Shown here: one piece after another, positions 27,188 through 37,779 of the stretch
Position numbering within the stretch: position 1 is the first letter of the stretch
Layout: the number at the start of each line of letters is the position of its first letter
From: Pseudomonadota bacterium
Lineage (GTDB): Bacteria > Pseudomonadota > Alphaproteobacteria > Rickettsiales > RGZB01
Assembly: GCA_010031735.1 (NCBI GenBank)
Contig: RGZB01000013.1
Coordinates: 1 to 50,185 of the forward strand
Length of the DNA: 50,185 bases
Direction: 5' to 3'
Translations under genes and position numbers: made by a program
The notes under the pieces: generated by a model
The model's input: only the letters and a program-made list of their open reading frames with translations
Database searches by the model: none
What the model was told of the DNA's origin: nothing

Positions 27188-27837
27188 ACTTTCAGGCATC
27201 GGGTTATCTGTTGTTGCCACTTCGCCAGGTCTTCCGGCTTCAGCTTATCCGCTACGTTCTGTTTCCAGATATCGCAGGGAACGCCGGGGTTATACAGTAT
27301 TGCGTTACGAACTGCACTATCATTTTGAAAGCGACCGAACATATCACGCAGGACGTCTTCCGGCGCATCGGTTTTATTGACGATCGGGAGGGCATACCAG
27401 CTGAAATGTTTGAACGGAAGATTTGCAAATTGGCGGATTTGTGCGGAATCCAGGATGGTGTTATCGACATACTGCTTGGCGTAATAGGCTGAAGTAGAAC
27501 CCGAAAATGCGCCGAACATGCTGGTGGTGAGGCCGACGGCCATGAATTTCGGCAGGCGCTGCATCACGACCGAGAAGGCCGATAAGCCGGTGAAAGCCGA
27601 AACGGCACAGACCGGGGTACCGAGCAGGATCTGGAGCGATGCCATGTCGGTTGCCTTACAGGTGGTCTCGAGTTTGAAATAACCGGCAGCGATGCCAAGC
27701 GCGGAAAGCAGCAAGGCCATGCGTAGTTTAAAGGAAATGCGGAAGAAGCGGCGCACCACACGCCAGAAGATGTAGATGGAGGCCATACTGCCGAGCCCAT
27801 ACATCCCGAATATTTCCATCAGTCCCATTGTGCCCAT
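27184..27837 (-). CDS. Unknown membrane protein between purQ and purL
   Basis: 217 aa. Hydrophobic segments at about residues 5-24, 36-51, 68-88 and 96-113 (the last Gly/Ser-rich, [19 protein letters not shown]), then a soluble tail with two Cys ([14 protein letters not shown]). No family is recognised. Its TGA overlaps the purL ATG (ATGA). A 130-bp gap separates it from purQ, with a possible -10 (TATCCT near 27870), so it and purL may form a separate transcript. No link to purine synthesis is evident in the sequence. Confidence 0.6.
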   Translation of the reverse strand: MGTMGLMEIFGMYGLGSMASIYIFWRVVRRFFRISFKLRMALLLSALGIAAGYFKLETTCKATDMASLQILLGTPVCAVSAFTGLSAFSVVMQRLPKFMAVGLTTSMFGAFSGSTSAYYAKQYVDNTILDSAQIRQFANLPFKHFSWYALPIVNKTDAPEDVLRDMFGRFQNDSAVRNAILYNPGVPCDIWKQNVADKLKPEDLAKWQQQITRCLKV

Positions 27838-27967
27838 ACATATCCCCCTTCATAGAATGTATATTAGGATACTGGAATCAGGGCGTAAAAGCATCCTGAC
27901 AGTGGGGATTTTTAGGGTTTAAGTAAGGTTTTTTTAAGGATTGTGGCGTTCAAGCGCGGGTGGCAAT

Positions 27968-28657
27968 TTAGCTAAAATGCTTCACCAGGCTATCGAAGAG
28001 GGCTTTGCCGTCCGTACCACCGATCGCCGCATCGGCAAGACGTTCGGGGTGCGGCATCATGCCCAGGATCGTTTTCTTTTCGTTGAAGATTCCCGCGATA
28101 TTGCCAAGCGAACCGTTCGGGTTGGTATTGTCGTTGACCGCCCCTTCGGTATCGGAATAACGGAACGCAACCTGACCATTCCCCTCAAGCGTTTTCAAGC
28201 CATCTGCATCGATGAAATAGTTGCCATCGTGGTGTGCCACCGGGATCGTGATGACCTGGCCTTTATCGTAGCCCTTGGTGAACGCGGTATCGGTGTTCTC
28301 CACTTTCAAGCTGAGGTCGCGGCAGATGAATTTGAGTCCGCGGTTACGAAGGAGCGTGCCCGGCAGGAGTTTTGCTTCGGTCAGCACCTGGAAGCCGTTG
28401 CAGACGCCGAGTACATAACCACCGTTATTCGCATGCGTAACCACTTCGCGCATGATGGGGGATTGTGCGGCGATCGCACCCGAGCGGAGATAATCCCCGT
28501 ACGAGAAACCACCCGGTACCACGACGAGATCGAGTTTCGGAAGCGAGGTATCCGCATGCCACACCATCTGCGGTGCCGTTCCCATGGCGTTCTTCAGCGC
28601 ATCCGCTACGTCGCGGTCGCAGTTCGAACCCGGGAATACGATGACGCCTGCTTTCAT
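27968..28657 (-). CDS. purQ: Phosphoribosylformylglycinamidine synthase subunit PurQ
   Basis: 229 aa. The class I glutaminase that feeds ammonia to PurL. Nucleophile Cys86 in [10 protein letters not shown], the His/Glu pair in [11 protein letters not shown] near residue 205, and [14 protein letters not shown] are all present. It follows purS by 17 bp. Confidence 0.96.
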   Translation of the reverse strand: MKAGVIVFPGSNCDRDVADALKNAMGTAPQMVWHADTSLPKLDLVVVPGGFSYGDYLRSGAIAAQSPIMREVVTHANNGGYVLGVCNGFQVLTEAKLLPGTLLRNRGLKFICRDLSLKVENTDTAFTKGYDKGQVITIPVAHHDGNYFIDADGLKTLEGNGQVAFRYSDTEGAVNDNTNPNGSLGNIAGIFNEKKTILGMMPHPERLADAAIGGTDGKALFDSLVKHFS

Positions 28658-28674
28658 GCCAGTACCTTCTTGTC

Positions 28675-28920
28675 CTAGTCCACCAGCTCGTAACGGTAGT
28701 TCTCGACCACCGTGTTCGCGAGCAGTTTCTTACAGGCGTCTTCCAGCGTTTTCTTCGCTTCGTCGGCCTTCAGGTTCTTATCGAGTTCGATCTCGATGAA
28801 TTTGCCCTGACGGACACCTTTGATGCCGTTGAAACCAAGGTTGCCGAGTGCACCCTCCACCGCTTTTCCTTGCGGGTCGAGTACACCGTTCTTCAGCGTG
28901 ATGAATACGTTTGCCTTCAT
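28675..28920 (-). CDS. purS: Phosphoribosylformylglycinamidine synthase subunit PurS
   Basis: 81 aa. The small structural subunit that bridges PurL and Pur[30 protein letters not shown], then [11 protein letters not shown] and [15 protein letters not shown], match the family along its full length. It follows purC by 9 bp. Confidence 0.95.
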   Translation of the reverse strand: MKANVFITLKNGVLDPQGKAVEGALGNLGFNGIKGVRQGKFIEIELDKNLKADEAKKTLEDACKKLLANTVVENYRYELVD

Positions 28921-28929
28921 GACTAAACC

Positions 28930-29772
28930 TTACTTTTTCTTCTTCGGATTATCGTTATCCGGTTTGGCTTTTGCCGTTTTTTTGACTTTTTTGCCGAGCG
29001 GATTGTCTTTGGTTTTCTTCTTCGCGGTGATGCTGGCGATCGGGCCGGCATCCATCAGCACACCCAAACGGCGCGCGACTTCCTGGTACGCTTCCTCGAC
29101 ACCGCCCATATCGTGGCGGAAGCGGTCTTTATCGAGCTTCTCGCCGGTCTTGATATCCCACAGGCGGCAGGAATCCGGAGAGATCTCGTCGGCGACGATG
29201 AGGTAGGAATTGCCTTCTTCATCATACACGCGGCCGAATTCGATCTTGAAATCGACGAGTTTCAGACCCGCACCTAAGAACAAGCCGGATAAGAAGTCGT
29301 TGATGCGGTACGCCTGAATCTTGATCTCTTCGATCTCCGGCACTTCCGCCCACTGGAAGAAGAAGATGTGTTCTTCGGACACGAGCGGGTCATTGAGCTC
29401 GTCGCTTTTAAGGTAGAACTCGATCAGCGGACGCGGGAGCGGCAAGCCTTCTTCCACGCCGAAACGACGGGCGAGGGAACCGGCGGTCACGTTACGGACC
29501 ACAATCTCGATCGGGATGATCTCGGCGGCTTTGATGAGTTGTTCGCGCATGTTGAGCGCTTTGATGAAGTGTGTATCGATGCCGATCTCTTCGAGTTTCG
29601 TCATGATATATTCGGAAATGCGGTTATTCAGCACGCCTTTACCGGAAATGACACCTTTTTTCTGGTTGTTGAACGCAGTGGCGTCGTCTTTGAAATATTG
29701 GATCAGGGTCCCCGCTTCCGGTCCTTCGAACAGGATCTTCGCTTTGCCTTCGTAAACTTTTCTGCGTGTCAT
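28930..29772 (-). CDS. purC: SAICAR synthetase with Lys-rich tail
   Basis: 280 aa. Joins aspartate to CAIR in purine synthesis. [17 protein letters not shown], the conserved [34 protein letters not shown] and [12 protein letters not shown] are present. Usual length is about 235-255 aa; here about 40 extra residues rich in Lys ([20 protein letters not shown], ending PKKKK) are added. The tail is likely disordered; function unknown. First gene of the minus-strand purine run. Confidence 0.95.
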   Translation of the reverse strand: MTRRKVYEGKAKILFEGPEAGTLIQYFKDDATAFNNQKKGVISGKGVLNNRISEYIMTKLEEIGIDTHFIKALNMREQLIKAAEIIPIEIVVRNVTAGSLARRFGVEEGLPLPRPLIEFYLKSDELNDPLVSEEHIFFFQWAEVPEIEEIKIQAYRINDFLSGLFLGAGLKLVDFKIEFGRVYDEEGNSYLIVADEISPDSCRLWDIKTGEKLDKDRFRHDMGGVEEAYQEVARRLGVLMDAGPIASITAKKKTKDNPLGKKVKKTAKAKPDNDNPKKKK

Positions 29773-29928
29773 GGATTGCTTGCTTTCCGTGAAGTTTTGC
29801 GCTAGCTAATAGCCGGCGGCTGCCTACGGCTTATTGCCGTACGCCACTAATACCCCGTGAAAGGCAATTAGACAAGAAAATTCAGCACCTAACCCGTGCC
29901 CATTTTAGAGAGAAAACCAGAGGCTATT

Positions 29929-30255
29929 ATGACCACTTTCGACCGCCGCGAACAGGCATTTGAAAACAAATTCATGCATGACCAGGAAATCCAGTTCAAG
30001 ATCATCTCCCGCCGCCGTAAATTACTCGGCCTGTGGGCTGCAAAACAGATGAATATGAAGGGTGAGGAGGCGGAACTCTATGCCCTTGGCATCGTATCGT
30101 ATGGTATTGATGATAAGCGCGAAGGTGCGGTGGTGAACCACATCCGCGATGACTTGGAAAAAGGCGGCGTTCAGGTGACGGAAGAGAAAATCCGCGACAT
30201 GATGGACGAGCTGCACCAGCAGGCATCCCGCGAAATCATGGAAGACGTAAGATAG
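29929..30255 (+). CDS. DUF1476 / F1-ATPase inhibitor zeta subunit
   Basis: 108 aa from ATG 29929. Starts FDRREQAFENKFMHDQEIQFKIISRRRKLLGLWAAKQM, the diagnostic start of the alphaproteobacterial family. In Paracoccus this protein (zeta) blocks ATP hydrolysis by F1; the N-terminal helix is the inhibitory part. The rest forms the four-helix fold with DDKREGAVVNHIRDDL. Divergent from purC, a neighbourhood common in alphaproteobacteria. Confidence 0.9.
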   Translation: MTTFDRREQAFENKFMHDQEIQFKIISRRRKLLGLWAAKQMNMKGEEAELYALGIVSYGIDDKREGAVVNHIRDDLEKGGVQVTEEKIRDMMDELHQQASREIMEDVR

Positions 30256-30280
30256 TCTAAAAAACCACTGCTAAAAGGGT

Positions 30281-30874
30281 CTAGCTGGTCGGCTGTGCGC
30301 CTTTTTGGAAGTGTTCCTTGATCTCCGGCGCGCCGCTCCTGAAATACTGGGCCAGACGCTGGATGCGGTTCACTTCGTTCTTCGGCACCTTGCCTTTCGG
30401 CTTCAGGTGGCAATCGTTACCGAACGCGAACATCAGCGACTGCTCAAGGCCGTTACGCACTTGCTCCTGCTCGCGCACGAACTCCGCGAAACCTTCGCTT
30501 AAACTCAGGCCGTTTTCCTGCGAATCCGCTTGAAGCAGCCCCTCGAAGGCATCGATCATCACATTATGTTTCACATGGATCGCCATGTTGGATACGCCAT
30601 GGATGGAGTTGGCTTTCTCCGCACGAAGCCCTTTGCCTGCGAAGGCACGGAGTAGTTGCTGCGTGCATTGGATCTTTGCGCGGTCATCCAGTCCTGCGAT
30701 CTCGAGTTCGATATACGGATCGCCGTCTTCGCCGACACCGCGGTTGATCGTAAGGGTCGCGGTTTGATTCACACCACCCTCCGTATTCAACTGCATGGTG
30801 CCTTTGTATCCGGTTGCGGTCCGAGAGATACGTTTGGTACCAAATTTACCGTTATCTGACTTGAATTCTGCCAT
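30281..30874 (-). CDS. Unknown 197-aa protein with CtrA-type box upstream
   Basis: 197 aa, soluble, no family recognised. The N-terminal third looks beta-rich (GKFGTKRISRTATGYKGTMQLNTEGG, ATLTINRGVGEDGDPYIELEIAGL); the rest is helical with FAEFVREQEQVRNGLEQ. It converges with the zeta-subunit gene. The 228-bp region upstream holds a TTAA-N7-TTAA box, so it may share control with the 142-aa and 162-aa genes. Confidence 0.55.
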   Translation of the reverse strand: MAEFKSDNGKFGTKRISRTATGYKGTMQLNTEGGVNQTATLTINRGVGEDGDPYIELEIAGLDDRAKIQCTQQLLRAFAGKGLRAEKANSIHGVSNMAIHVKHNVMIDAFEGLLQADSQENGLSLSEGFAEFVREQEQVRNGLEQSLMFAFGNDCHLKPKGKVPKNEVNRIQRLAQYFRSGAPEIKEHFQKGAQPTS

Positions 30875-30989
30875 ACGCGCTACGCTCCTTCATAAAAAGT
30901 CTAATGGTTATTTTAGACCTCTCCCCATCCATCCCTGCCTGTAGTCATGAGGCAGTTCCGGCTTATAGGATTAGAATGACAGAAAGAAA

Positions 30990-31005
30990 TTAAATAACCG
31001 TTAAC
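30990..31005 (-). promoter_or_regulatory. CtrA-type box upstream of 197-aa gene
   Basis: On the plus strand TTAA (30990) -N7- TTAAC (31001-31005); on the minus strand also TTAA-N7-TTAA. The best -10 for the minus gene is TCTAAT at 30975-30970, 14 bp from the box. Less certain than the other three boxes. Confidence 0.45.
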
Positions 31006-31070
31006 ACGGGCGCGAGAAAATGCTCCCGCCCTTGTAAAATAGGGTTTGGTTAATTAGATGAAAAATAAGG

Positions 31071-31102
31071 ATTTTTATGCTCGCTTTACAAGCGATAAAA
31101 AT
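31071..31102 (-). terminator. Terminator after aspC
   Basis: ATTTTTAT / ATAAAAAT and CGCTT / AAGCG pair around TAC with a 3-nt bulge, starting right after the aspC stop. A/T runs on both sides make it a possible bidirectional rho-independent terminator. Confidence 0.6.
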
Positions 31103-32350
<1,248 letters not shown>

Positions 32351-32418
32351 TTACAAAAAGGTTGAGAAGGCGCCTTTTTACCGCGAGAGACCGGCGCTGT
32401 CTAGGCTTTTTTGGCGGC

Positions 32419-32907
32419 TTAACGCTTCGGTTCTGTCGTACTGCGAAGCTGTGCAACGGCCTGGGAGAGTTGGGTAAGACCGGGCGAGGTCGTAACGATC
32501 GCAGGGATCGGAAGATCAAAGTGGGTAAAGGCCTGCTCGATCAGGGTGCGGGCGGTCTGGCCTTTTGGATGGTTCGGGTCGATGTTACCGTACGCTTCCC
32601 CGAGGGCGTTTGCGAGCATATCCGCATCGACATTACGTGTGTTGCGATGGGTGAGGTTCTCAAGTCTGCGACCAAGGCGCATGTGTGCATTCTCTTTCTG
32701 GCCGGCCTCAGGGTCTTCTAAAAAACGCGCGCGTGCTTCGGGTGTAAGCGGGGCTAATACCGTTTCTGCATCGTTAGTCCTTCCAATGGATATAAAACTC
32801 GCGCGGACAGAGGCGCCTGTCAGGAATAACGGCTGTAACGCCGTATTCAATCGGCGGAATATAGCCTCATGTTCTGGCGGTAATTCGTCGCGGTTGATGA
32901 TAGCCAT
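32419..32907 (-). CDS. Unknown 162-aa protein, CtrA-type promoter
   Basis: 162 aa, soluble, mostly helical, no family recognised: MAIINRDELPPEHEAIFRRLNTALQ at the start, PLTPEARARFLEDPEAGQKENAH in the middle. Preceded by GGGGAGG. The opposite frame is also open (32326-32721), but the minus gene has the ribosome site and a well-formed CtrA-type promoter. Probably monocistronic. Confidence 0.6.
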   Translation of the reverse strand: MAIINRDELPPEHEAIFRRLNTALQPLFLTGASVRASFISIGRTNDAETVLAPLTPEARARFLEDPEAGQKENAHMRLGRRLENLTHRNTRNVDADMLANALGEAYGNIDPNHPKGQTARTLIEQAFTHFDLPIPAIVTTSPGLTQLSQAVAQLRSTTEPKR

Positions 32908-32931
32908 AGTAAAGCCTCCCCTTTCGGGATC

Positions 32932-32964
32932 ACTATAGCAGGAAACGACTTAAAGATTGATTAA
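32932..32964 (-). promoter_or_regulatory. CtrA-type promoter of 162-aa gene
   Basis: On the minus strand TTAA-N7-TTAA (32964-32950) is followed by the -10 TATAGT (32937-32932), which starts 12 bp after the box. The layout is the same as at 24515 and 36994. Confidence 0.65.
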
Positions 32965-32991
32965 GAATAAAAGGGATAAAGCTAAAATGCT

Positions 32992-33315
32992 TTAATTCGG
33001 TACGGTTAAACTCGAACCCTTTTGCAGGATGTGCTCTTCGAGCTGCTGTTCTTGGAAGAAGCATCGCCAGGTCAATTTTTCACCGGGCGGTAGTTGGGAG
33101 AGCTGGGGTTTCACGGTGGTTTTAGCGAATTTTTTACACAGATCCGAACACGCATTCACATCGGTCGCGGCGACTTGCATTTGCGCTACATCTTTTGCCT
33201 GCGACGTGGTGGTGGTGAGTTTGCATGGCGGCGTATTTTCCGGTGCGGCGACCTGCGCCTGTACCGGCGTATTCACCGACAACATCAACAGGAATGCGAA
33301 GAGCCACTTCTTCAT
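32992..33315 (-). CDS. Small secreted Cys-containing protein
   Basis: 107 aa. Signal peptide MKKWLFAFLLMLSVNTPVQA, then a mature part with four Cys (PPCKL, NACSDLCKKF, WRCFF). No family recognised. It starts 2 bp after the pccA stop, so it is the last gene of the pccB-pccA transcript; why a periplasmic protein should be tied to a carboxylase is not clear. Confidence 0.6.
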   Translation of the reverse strand: MKKWLFAFLLMLSVNTPVQAQVAAPENTPPCKLTTTTSQAKDVAQMQVAATDVNACSDLCKKFAKTTVKPQLSQLPPGEKLTWRCFFQEQQLEEHILQKGSSLTVPN

Positions 33316-33317
33316 GA

Positions 33318-35306
33318 TCAGTTCTTGAACTCGATCAGCATCTGGCCGGCTTGAACGGAATCACCCGCTTTGAAATGCACCTTCTTCACTTCGGTGTCTT
33401 TCTGCGCGGATAAGACGTTTTCCATTTTCATCGCTTCTAAGATCACGACATCCTGACCTTCTTTGATCTTGTCGCCGTCTTTGACTTTGACCTCCACGAC
33501 GAGGCCCGAGATCGGTGCCACGATACCTGGCGTTTCCGGCTCTTCTTTGGGTTTCGGCATGAAGCGGCCAAGTTCCGCGGAGCGCGGAGAGCGCACGGTA
33601 ACACCAACGGTGGAACCTGCATGCGTCAGCTGGAAGCCACCCGGCACGAGTTCGATACGTGCGGAGACGGGTTTACCATCGAGCACGCCTTGGAACAGGC
33701 GGTTACCGAGGATCCAGTTGCTCGCGATCGTGAAGTGGTAGTTCTCATGGCGGATCTCGTAACCGTCTTTGCGGTCACGGATGTAGATGGAATAGCTGTG
33801 GTCATCGATGGTGACGACCCAGCGTGTACCGATCTGGCGTTGGCGACCCGGGACTTGCCCTGTGGTGCCGGCCGCGCGGTGCGCATCGCGGAGATAAATG
33901 AATACCGCGACGCCGATGAAGACTTTGGTGGTCTCTTCGGTAACGAGTGCGCCGGTGAATCCGCCCGGATATTCTTCCGCGATGAAGTTGGTGGAAAGAT
34001 TCCCTGCCGCAAAACGCGGATTCGCCATCACGGCCTCCAGGAAGGAGATATTGTGCGAGATACCGCCGATCACGAATTCGCCGAGTGATTGCTGCATCGT
34101 CTTGATCGCTTCGGTGCGGTCTGCGCCGTAGGTGATCAGTTTCGCGATCATCGGATCGTAGAACATGCTGACTTCGCCGCCCGCGTACACGCCGGAATCG
34201 ACGCGCACGTTGGTGGATTTCTTCGGCTCTTTATATTCGGAGATACGGCCCGAGGAAGGCAGGAAGCCGCGTTTCGGATCTTCCGCGTAGATACGCGATT
34301 CCATCGCCCAGCCTTTGATCTCGACGTCTTCTTGTTTGAACGGGAGTTTTTCGCCGCTCGCAATACGGATCATGAGTTCGACGAGGTCGGTGCCGGTGAT
34401 GTATTCCGTGACCGGGTGTTCGACCTGCAGACGCGTGTTCATCTCAAGGAAGTAGAAGTTCTTCTTCGGATCCATGATGAATTCCATGGTGCCCGCGGAT
34501 TTATAATGCACTTTTTTGGCAAGCGCGATCGACTGCTCGTACATTTTCTTGCGCGTTTTATCGTCCAGGAACGGCGACGGCGCTTCTTCGATCACCTTCT
34601 GGTGGTGACGCTGGATGGAACATTCACGTTCGCCCAAACATACGACATTTCCATGGCCATCGGCGATGATCTGGATCTCGATATGGCGTGGGTTCTCGAT
34701 GAATTTTTCGATGAAGATGCGGTCATCGGAGAAGCTGTTGCGCGCTTCGTTCATCGCGGATTTGATGGCCTGTTTCAGCTCTTCTTTCTCGCGCACGATG
34801 CGCATGCCTTTACCGCCGCCGCCCGCTGCCGCCTTGATCATGATCGGGAAGCCGATCTTCTGTGCTATTTTAAGCGCTTCCTTCTCATCCTGGATAACAC
34901 CCATGTAACCCGGGATGGTGTTCACTTTCGCTTTCTCCGCGAGTTTTTTCGCTTCGATCTTGTCGCCCATCTTGTCGATGGCGAGTACGTCCGGCCCGAT
35001 GAAAGTGACACCTTCTTTTTTGAGTGCGCGTGCAAACTTACCGTTCTCCGATAAGAAGCCATAACCCGGGTGGACAGCATCGGCGCCACTGCGGCGTACC
35101 GCGTCCATGATGTTGTCGATCTTGAGATAGCTTTTATCGGCAGGCGACGGCCCGATGAACACAGCTTCGTCCGCTTGTGCGACGTGCATGGCGTTCGTAT
35201 CGGCTTCGGAATAGACCGCCACGGTCTTGATGCCCATTTTCTTCGCCGTGCGGATGACACGAAGGGCGATCTCGCCGCGGTTAGCTATTAATATTTTCTT
35301 GATCAT
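33318..35306 (-). CDS. pccA: Propionyl/acetyl-CoA carboxylase alpha subunit
   Basis: 662 aa. A biotin carboxylase domain (1-450: IKKILIANRGEIALRVIRTAKKMGI, ATP-grasp KAAAGGGGKGMRIV, FLEMNTRLQVEHPVTE) is followed by the BT linker domain and a biotinyl domain with the biotin Lys in EAMKMENVL near residue 630. It carboxylates biotin, and PccB transfers the CO2 to propionyl-CoA. Fused BC-BCCP and pairing with PccB favour PCC over the separate AccC. 18 bp after pccB. Confidence 0.93.
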   Translation of the reverse strand: MIKKILIANRGEIALRVIRTAKKMGIKTVAVYSEADTNAMHVAQADEAVFIGPSPADKSYLKIDNIMDAVRRSGADAVHPGYGFLSENGKFARALKKEGVTFIGPDVLAIDKMGDKIEAKKLAEKAKVNTIPGYMGVIQDEKEALKIAQKIGFPIMIKAAAGGGGKGMRIVREKEELKQAIKSAMNEARNSFSDDRIFIEKFIENPRHIEIQIIADGHGNVVCLGERECSIQRHHQKVIEEAPSPFLDDKTRKKMYEQSIALAKKVHYKSAGTMEFIMDPKKNFYFLEMNTRLQVEHPVTEYITGTDLVELMIRIASGEKLPFKQEDVEIKGWAMESRIYAEDPKRGFLPSSGRISEYKEPKKSTNVRVDSGVYAGGEVSMFYDPMIAKLITYGADRTEAIKTMQQSLGEFVIGGISHNISFLEAVMANPRFAAGNLSTNFIAEEYPGGFTGALVTEETTKVFIGVAVFIYLRDAHRAAGTTGQVPGRQRQIGTRWVVTIDDHSYSIYIRDRKDGYEIRHENYHFTIASNWILGNRLFQGVLDGKPVSARIELVPGGFQLTHAGSTVGVTVRSPRSAELGRFMPKPKEEPETPGIVAPISGLVVEVKVKDGDKIKEGQDVVILEAMKMENVLSAQKDTEVKKVHFKAGDSVQAGQMLIEFKN

Positions 35307-35324
35307 AGTAAATGTTCTTTAAAT

Positions 35325-36854
35325 CTATAACGGTAAGTTATCGTGTTTCTTCCACGGGCGATCCTCTTCTTTATTCGCGAGGATGCGCAGCGCGCGGCAC
35401 AGGCGCCAGCGCGTGTTCTGCGGACGGATCACGTCGTCGATGAATCCGCGTGAAGCGGCCACGAACGGTGTGGTGAATTTCTCACTGTATTCTGCCGCGC
35501 GTTTCTCGATCTCGTCTTTGGTAAGTCCGCGGTGGAGAATCTCTACCGCACCTTTGGCCCCCATCACTGCGATCTCGGCATTCGCCCACGCATAGTTAAG
35601 GTCGCCGCGCAGGTGTTTCGAGTTCATCACGATGTAGGCGCCGCCATACGCCTTACGTGTGATGACGGTGATTTTCGGCACCGTGGCTTCCGCATATGCA
35701 TATAAGAGTTTCGCGCCGTGTTTAATGATGCCACCATGTTCTTGGCTTACGCCCGGCAGGAAGCCTGGCACGTCCACGAAGGTGATGAGCGGGATCCCGA
35801 ACGCATCGCAGAAACGAATGAAGCGCGCGGCTTTACGCGAAGCATCGATATCCAAGCAACCGGCGAGGTTCATCGGCTGGTTCGCAACGATACCGACGGT
35901 CGAGCCTTCCATGCGGCCGAAACCGACAATGATGTTCTTCGCGAAGTTCGGCTGGATCTCGAAGAAGTCGCCTTCGTCGATGACGCGCTCGATCAGTTCC
36001 TTCATGTCGTACGGCTTATTCGGGTTTTCCGGGATGAGCGTATTGAGCGAAAGTTCCAGACGGTCTGACGGATCCTGCGTATCACGCACCGGGATCTGCG
36101 AACGATTGGAAGAAGGAAGGAAGTTGATGAGGCGACGAGCCTGGATCAATGCATCGATATCGCTATCGAAGGCAAGATCGGCAACACCCGTTTTCTGCGT
36201 GTGGATTTTTGCACCCCCTAAGTCTTCCTGTGTCACGTCTTCATGCGTCACGGTTTTTACGACCTCAGGGCCGGTCACGAACATATAAGACGTGTTCTTC
36301 ACCATGAAGGTAAAGTCGGTGAGTGCCGGAGAATACACCGCACCACCCGCGCATGGGCCCATGATGAGGGAGAGTTGCGGGACGACGCCGGAGGCAATCA
36401 CGTTACGCTGGAAGATCTCGCCGTAGCCGCCTAAGGAATCCACGCCTTCCTGGATGCGTGCGCCGCCCGAATCGTTGATACCGATGACCGGCGCGCCGGT
36501 TTTCAGTGCCATATCGGTGATCTGGCAGATCTTGCGCGCGTTGGTTTCAGAGAGTGAGCCACCGAGCACGGTGAAATCCTGACTATATACAAAGACGAGG
36601 CGTCCGTTGATGGTGCCATGTCCGGTGACGACGCCGTCGCCCGGTATCTTTTTCTTTTCCATGCCGAAATCATGGCTACGGTGTTCGACGAACATGCCGT
36701 ATTCCTCGAACGAATCCGGATCGAGCAATACTTCGATACGTTCACGTGCCGTCAGTTTGCCTTTGGCATGCTGGGCATCGATCTTGTCTTGCCCGCCACC
36801 TAAGCGTGCCAAACGGCGTTTTTCTTCCAATTGCTGGACGATGGTTGGTTTCAT
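35325..36854 (-). CDS. pccB: Propionyl-CoA carboxylase beta subunit
   Basis: 509 aa carboxyltransferase. [37 protein letters not shown] is the family start. The acyl-CoA site ([38 protein letters not shown]) and the C-terminal carboxybiotin site ([55 protein letters not shown]) are intact. First gene of the pccB-pccA-secreted protein run. Confidence 0.95.
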   Translation of the reverse strand: MKPTIVQQLEEKRRLARLGGGQDKIDAQHAKGKLTARERIEVLLDPDSFEEYGMFVEHRSHDFGMEKKKIPGDGVVTGHGTINGRLVFVYSQDFTVLGGSLSETNARKICQITDMALKTGAPVIGINDSGGARIQEGVDSLGGYGEIFQRNVIASGVVPQLSLIMGPCAGGAVYSPALTDFTFMVKNTSYMFVTGPEVVKTVTHEDVTQEDLGGAKIHTQKTGVADLAFDSDIDALIQARRLINFLPSSNRSQIPVRDTQDPSDRLELSLNTLIPENPNKPYDMKELIERVIDEGDFFEIQPNFAKNIIVGFGRMEGSTVGIVANQPMNLAGCLDIDASRKAARFIRFCDAFGIPLITFVDVPGFLPGVSQEHGGIIKHGAKLLYAYAEATVPKITVITRKAYGGAYIVMNSKHLRGDLNYAWANAEIAVMGAKGAVEILHRGLTKDEIEKRAAEYSEKFTTPFVAASRGFIDDVIRPQNTRWRLCRALRILANKEEDRPWKKHDNLPL

Positions 36855-36993
36855 TATTTGTTTCCCAAAACCCTTAAAAGAGGGGGGGAGATTAGCAGAC
36901 TAGTTCAAGCCAGGCAACTATTGAGGAAATAATTATGTATATCAATAAGTTAATATGGTACGAAAAAGGCTGGTCCGAGGGTTGTTTTTGGGG

Positions 36994-37025
36994 TTAACCG
37001 AATCTTAACCGCCAGGCCGTATACT
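36994..37025 (+). promoter_or_regulatory. CtrA-type promoter of the four-gene unknown operon
   Basis: TTAA (36994) -N7- TTAAC (37005-37009), then the -10 TATACT at 37020-37025, starting 11 bp after the box. A GANTC site (GAATC, 37000-37004) lies inside the spacer, the arrangement in which CcrM methylation can affect CtrA binding. Confidence 0.7.
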
Positions 37026-37051
37026 AAGGGTATAAAATTGTGAGAGGGAAT

Positions 37052-37762
37052 ATGCCTGATTTCAAAACACTACCGATAGTGGATGCAAGTCTTGGACTAA
37101 ACATAGTATTTACCACCCAGCCCACCGGCCAGAGGTCCATCCTTTTTTCCGCGGGTCTCACGGATGCCCCTGCCGTATTCGATGGTAGTCCGGTTGATCC
37201 TGCACGCCAGGAAAAGATCACTAAAGCAGCAGAAAAGATAACCAAGTATCTGGGAGGTATCGGCTGTACCGCCGAACCGCTTGGTGGTCCTGTCAATTCA
37301 GAAGGCGTGTGTCTTACTATCAGCCACGCACGCAAAAGTGCCGCGGATATCGAAGGGTTCGTCGAAGTCGCGGTCGGCAAACTTGAAGGACATAAAGGCG
37401 ACCTCGCGGCACTCTTTTCACGTATCGATGCAAAACATGCCGATGCTGCAAGAAGGGCCGATATGGATGCGCCGACAGAAATGGTGCAGCTTTCCCCCGC
37501 AGAACTGGAGCGCCTGAAGATGATGGCCGTTGGTGCGAAGTTACTGACCGATAAAGGTACGAACGGTATGGTGGTCAAGGCGATGGGCGAGGATATGAGG
37601 GTCGCTATCGGCCGTGCAGCGACCATGCTGGTCGAACAGGGTATGGATCGGGAGGATGTGGTGAAAATGGATCATAACCTGCTCACTAAAATCGGTAAAG
37701 GTCTGGAAGCGGAGCGCACCAAAGGTCTCGCAGAAGGCAAACAAAGCAGTATCCGATTATAA
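37052..37762 (+). CDS. Unknown operon protein 1
   Basis: 236 aa from ATG 37052 behind GAGAGGG. No signal peptide or membrane segment, no known family. An N-terminal beta-like part (residues 10-100: LGLNIVFTTQPTGQRSILFSAGL, GVCLTISHARKSAADIEGFVEVAV) is followed by a helical C-terminal half rich in Lys/Glu/Met (LSPAELERLKMMAVGAKLL, MGEDMRVAIGRAATMLVEQGM). First of four genes separated by 17-19 bp gaps. Confidence 0.65.
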   Translation: MPDFKTLPIVDASLGLNIVFTTQPTGQRSILFSAGLTDAPAVFDGSPVDPARQEKITKAAEKITKYLGGIGCTAEPLGGPVNSEGVCLTISHARKSAADIEGFVEVAVGKLEGHKGDLAALFSRIDAKHADAARRADMDAPTEMVQLSPAELERLKMMAVGAKLLTDKGTNGMVVKAMGEDMRVAIGRAATMLVEQGMDREDVVKMDHNLLTKIGKGLEAERTKGLAEGKQSSIRL

Positions 37763-37779
37763 GTCTCAAGAGAGGTGCT

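Noticed and set aside
34089-35054. 321-aa plus-strand frame opposite pccA
   Set aside because: Asp/Phe/His-rich antisense translation of a clear pccA; no motif.
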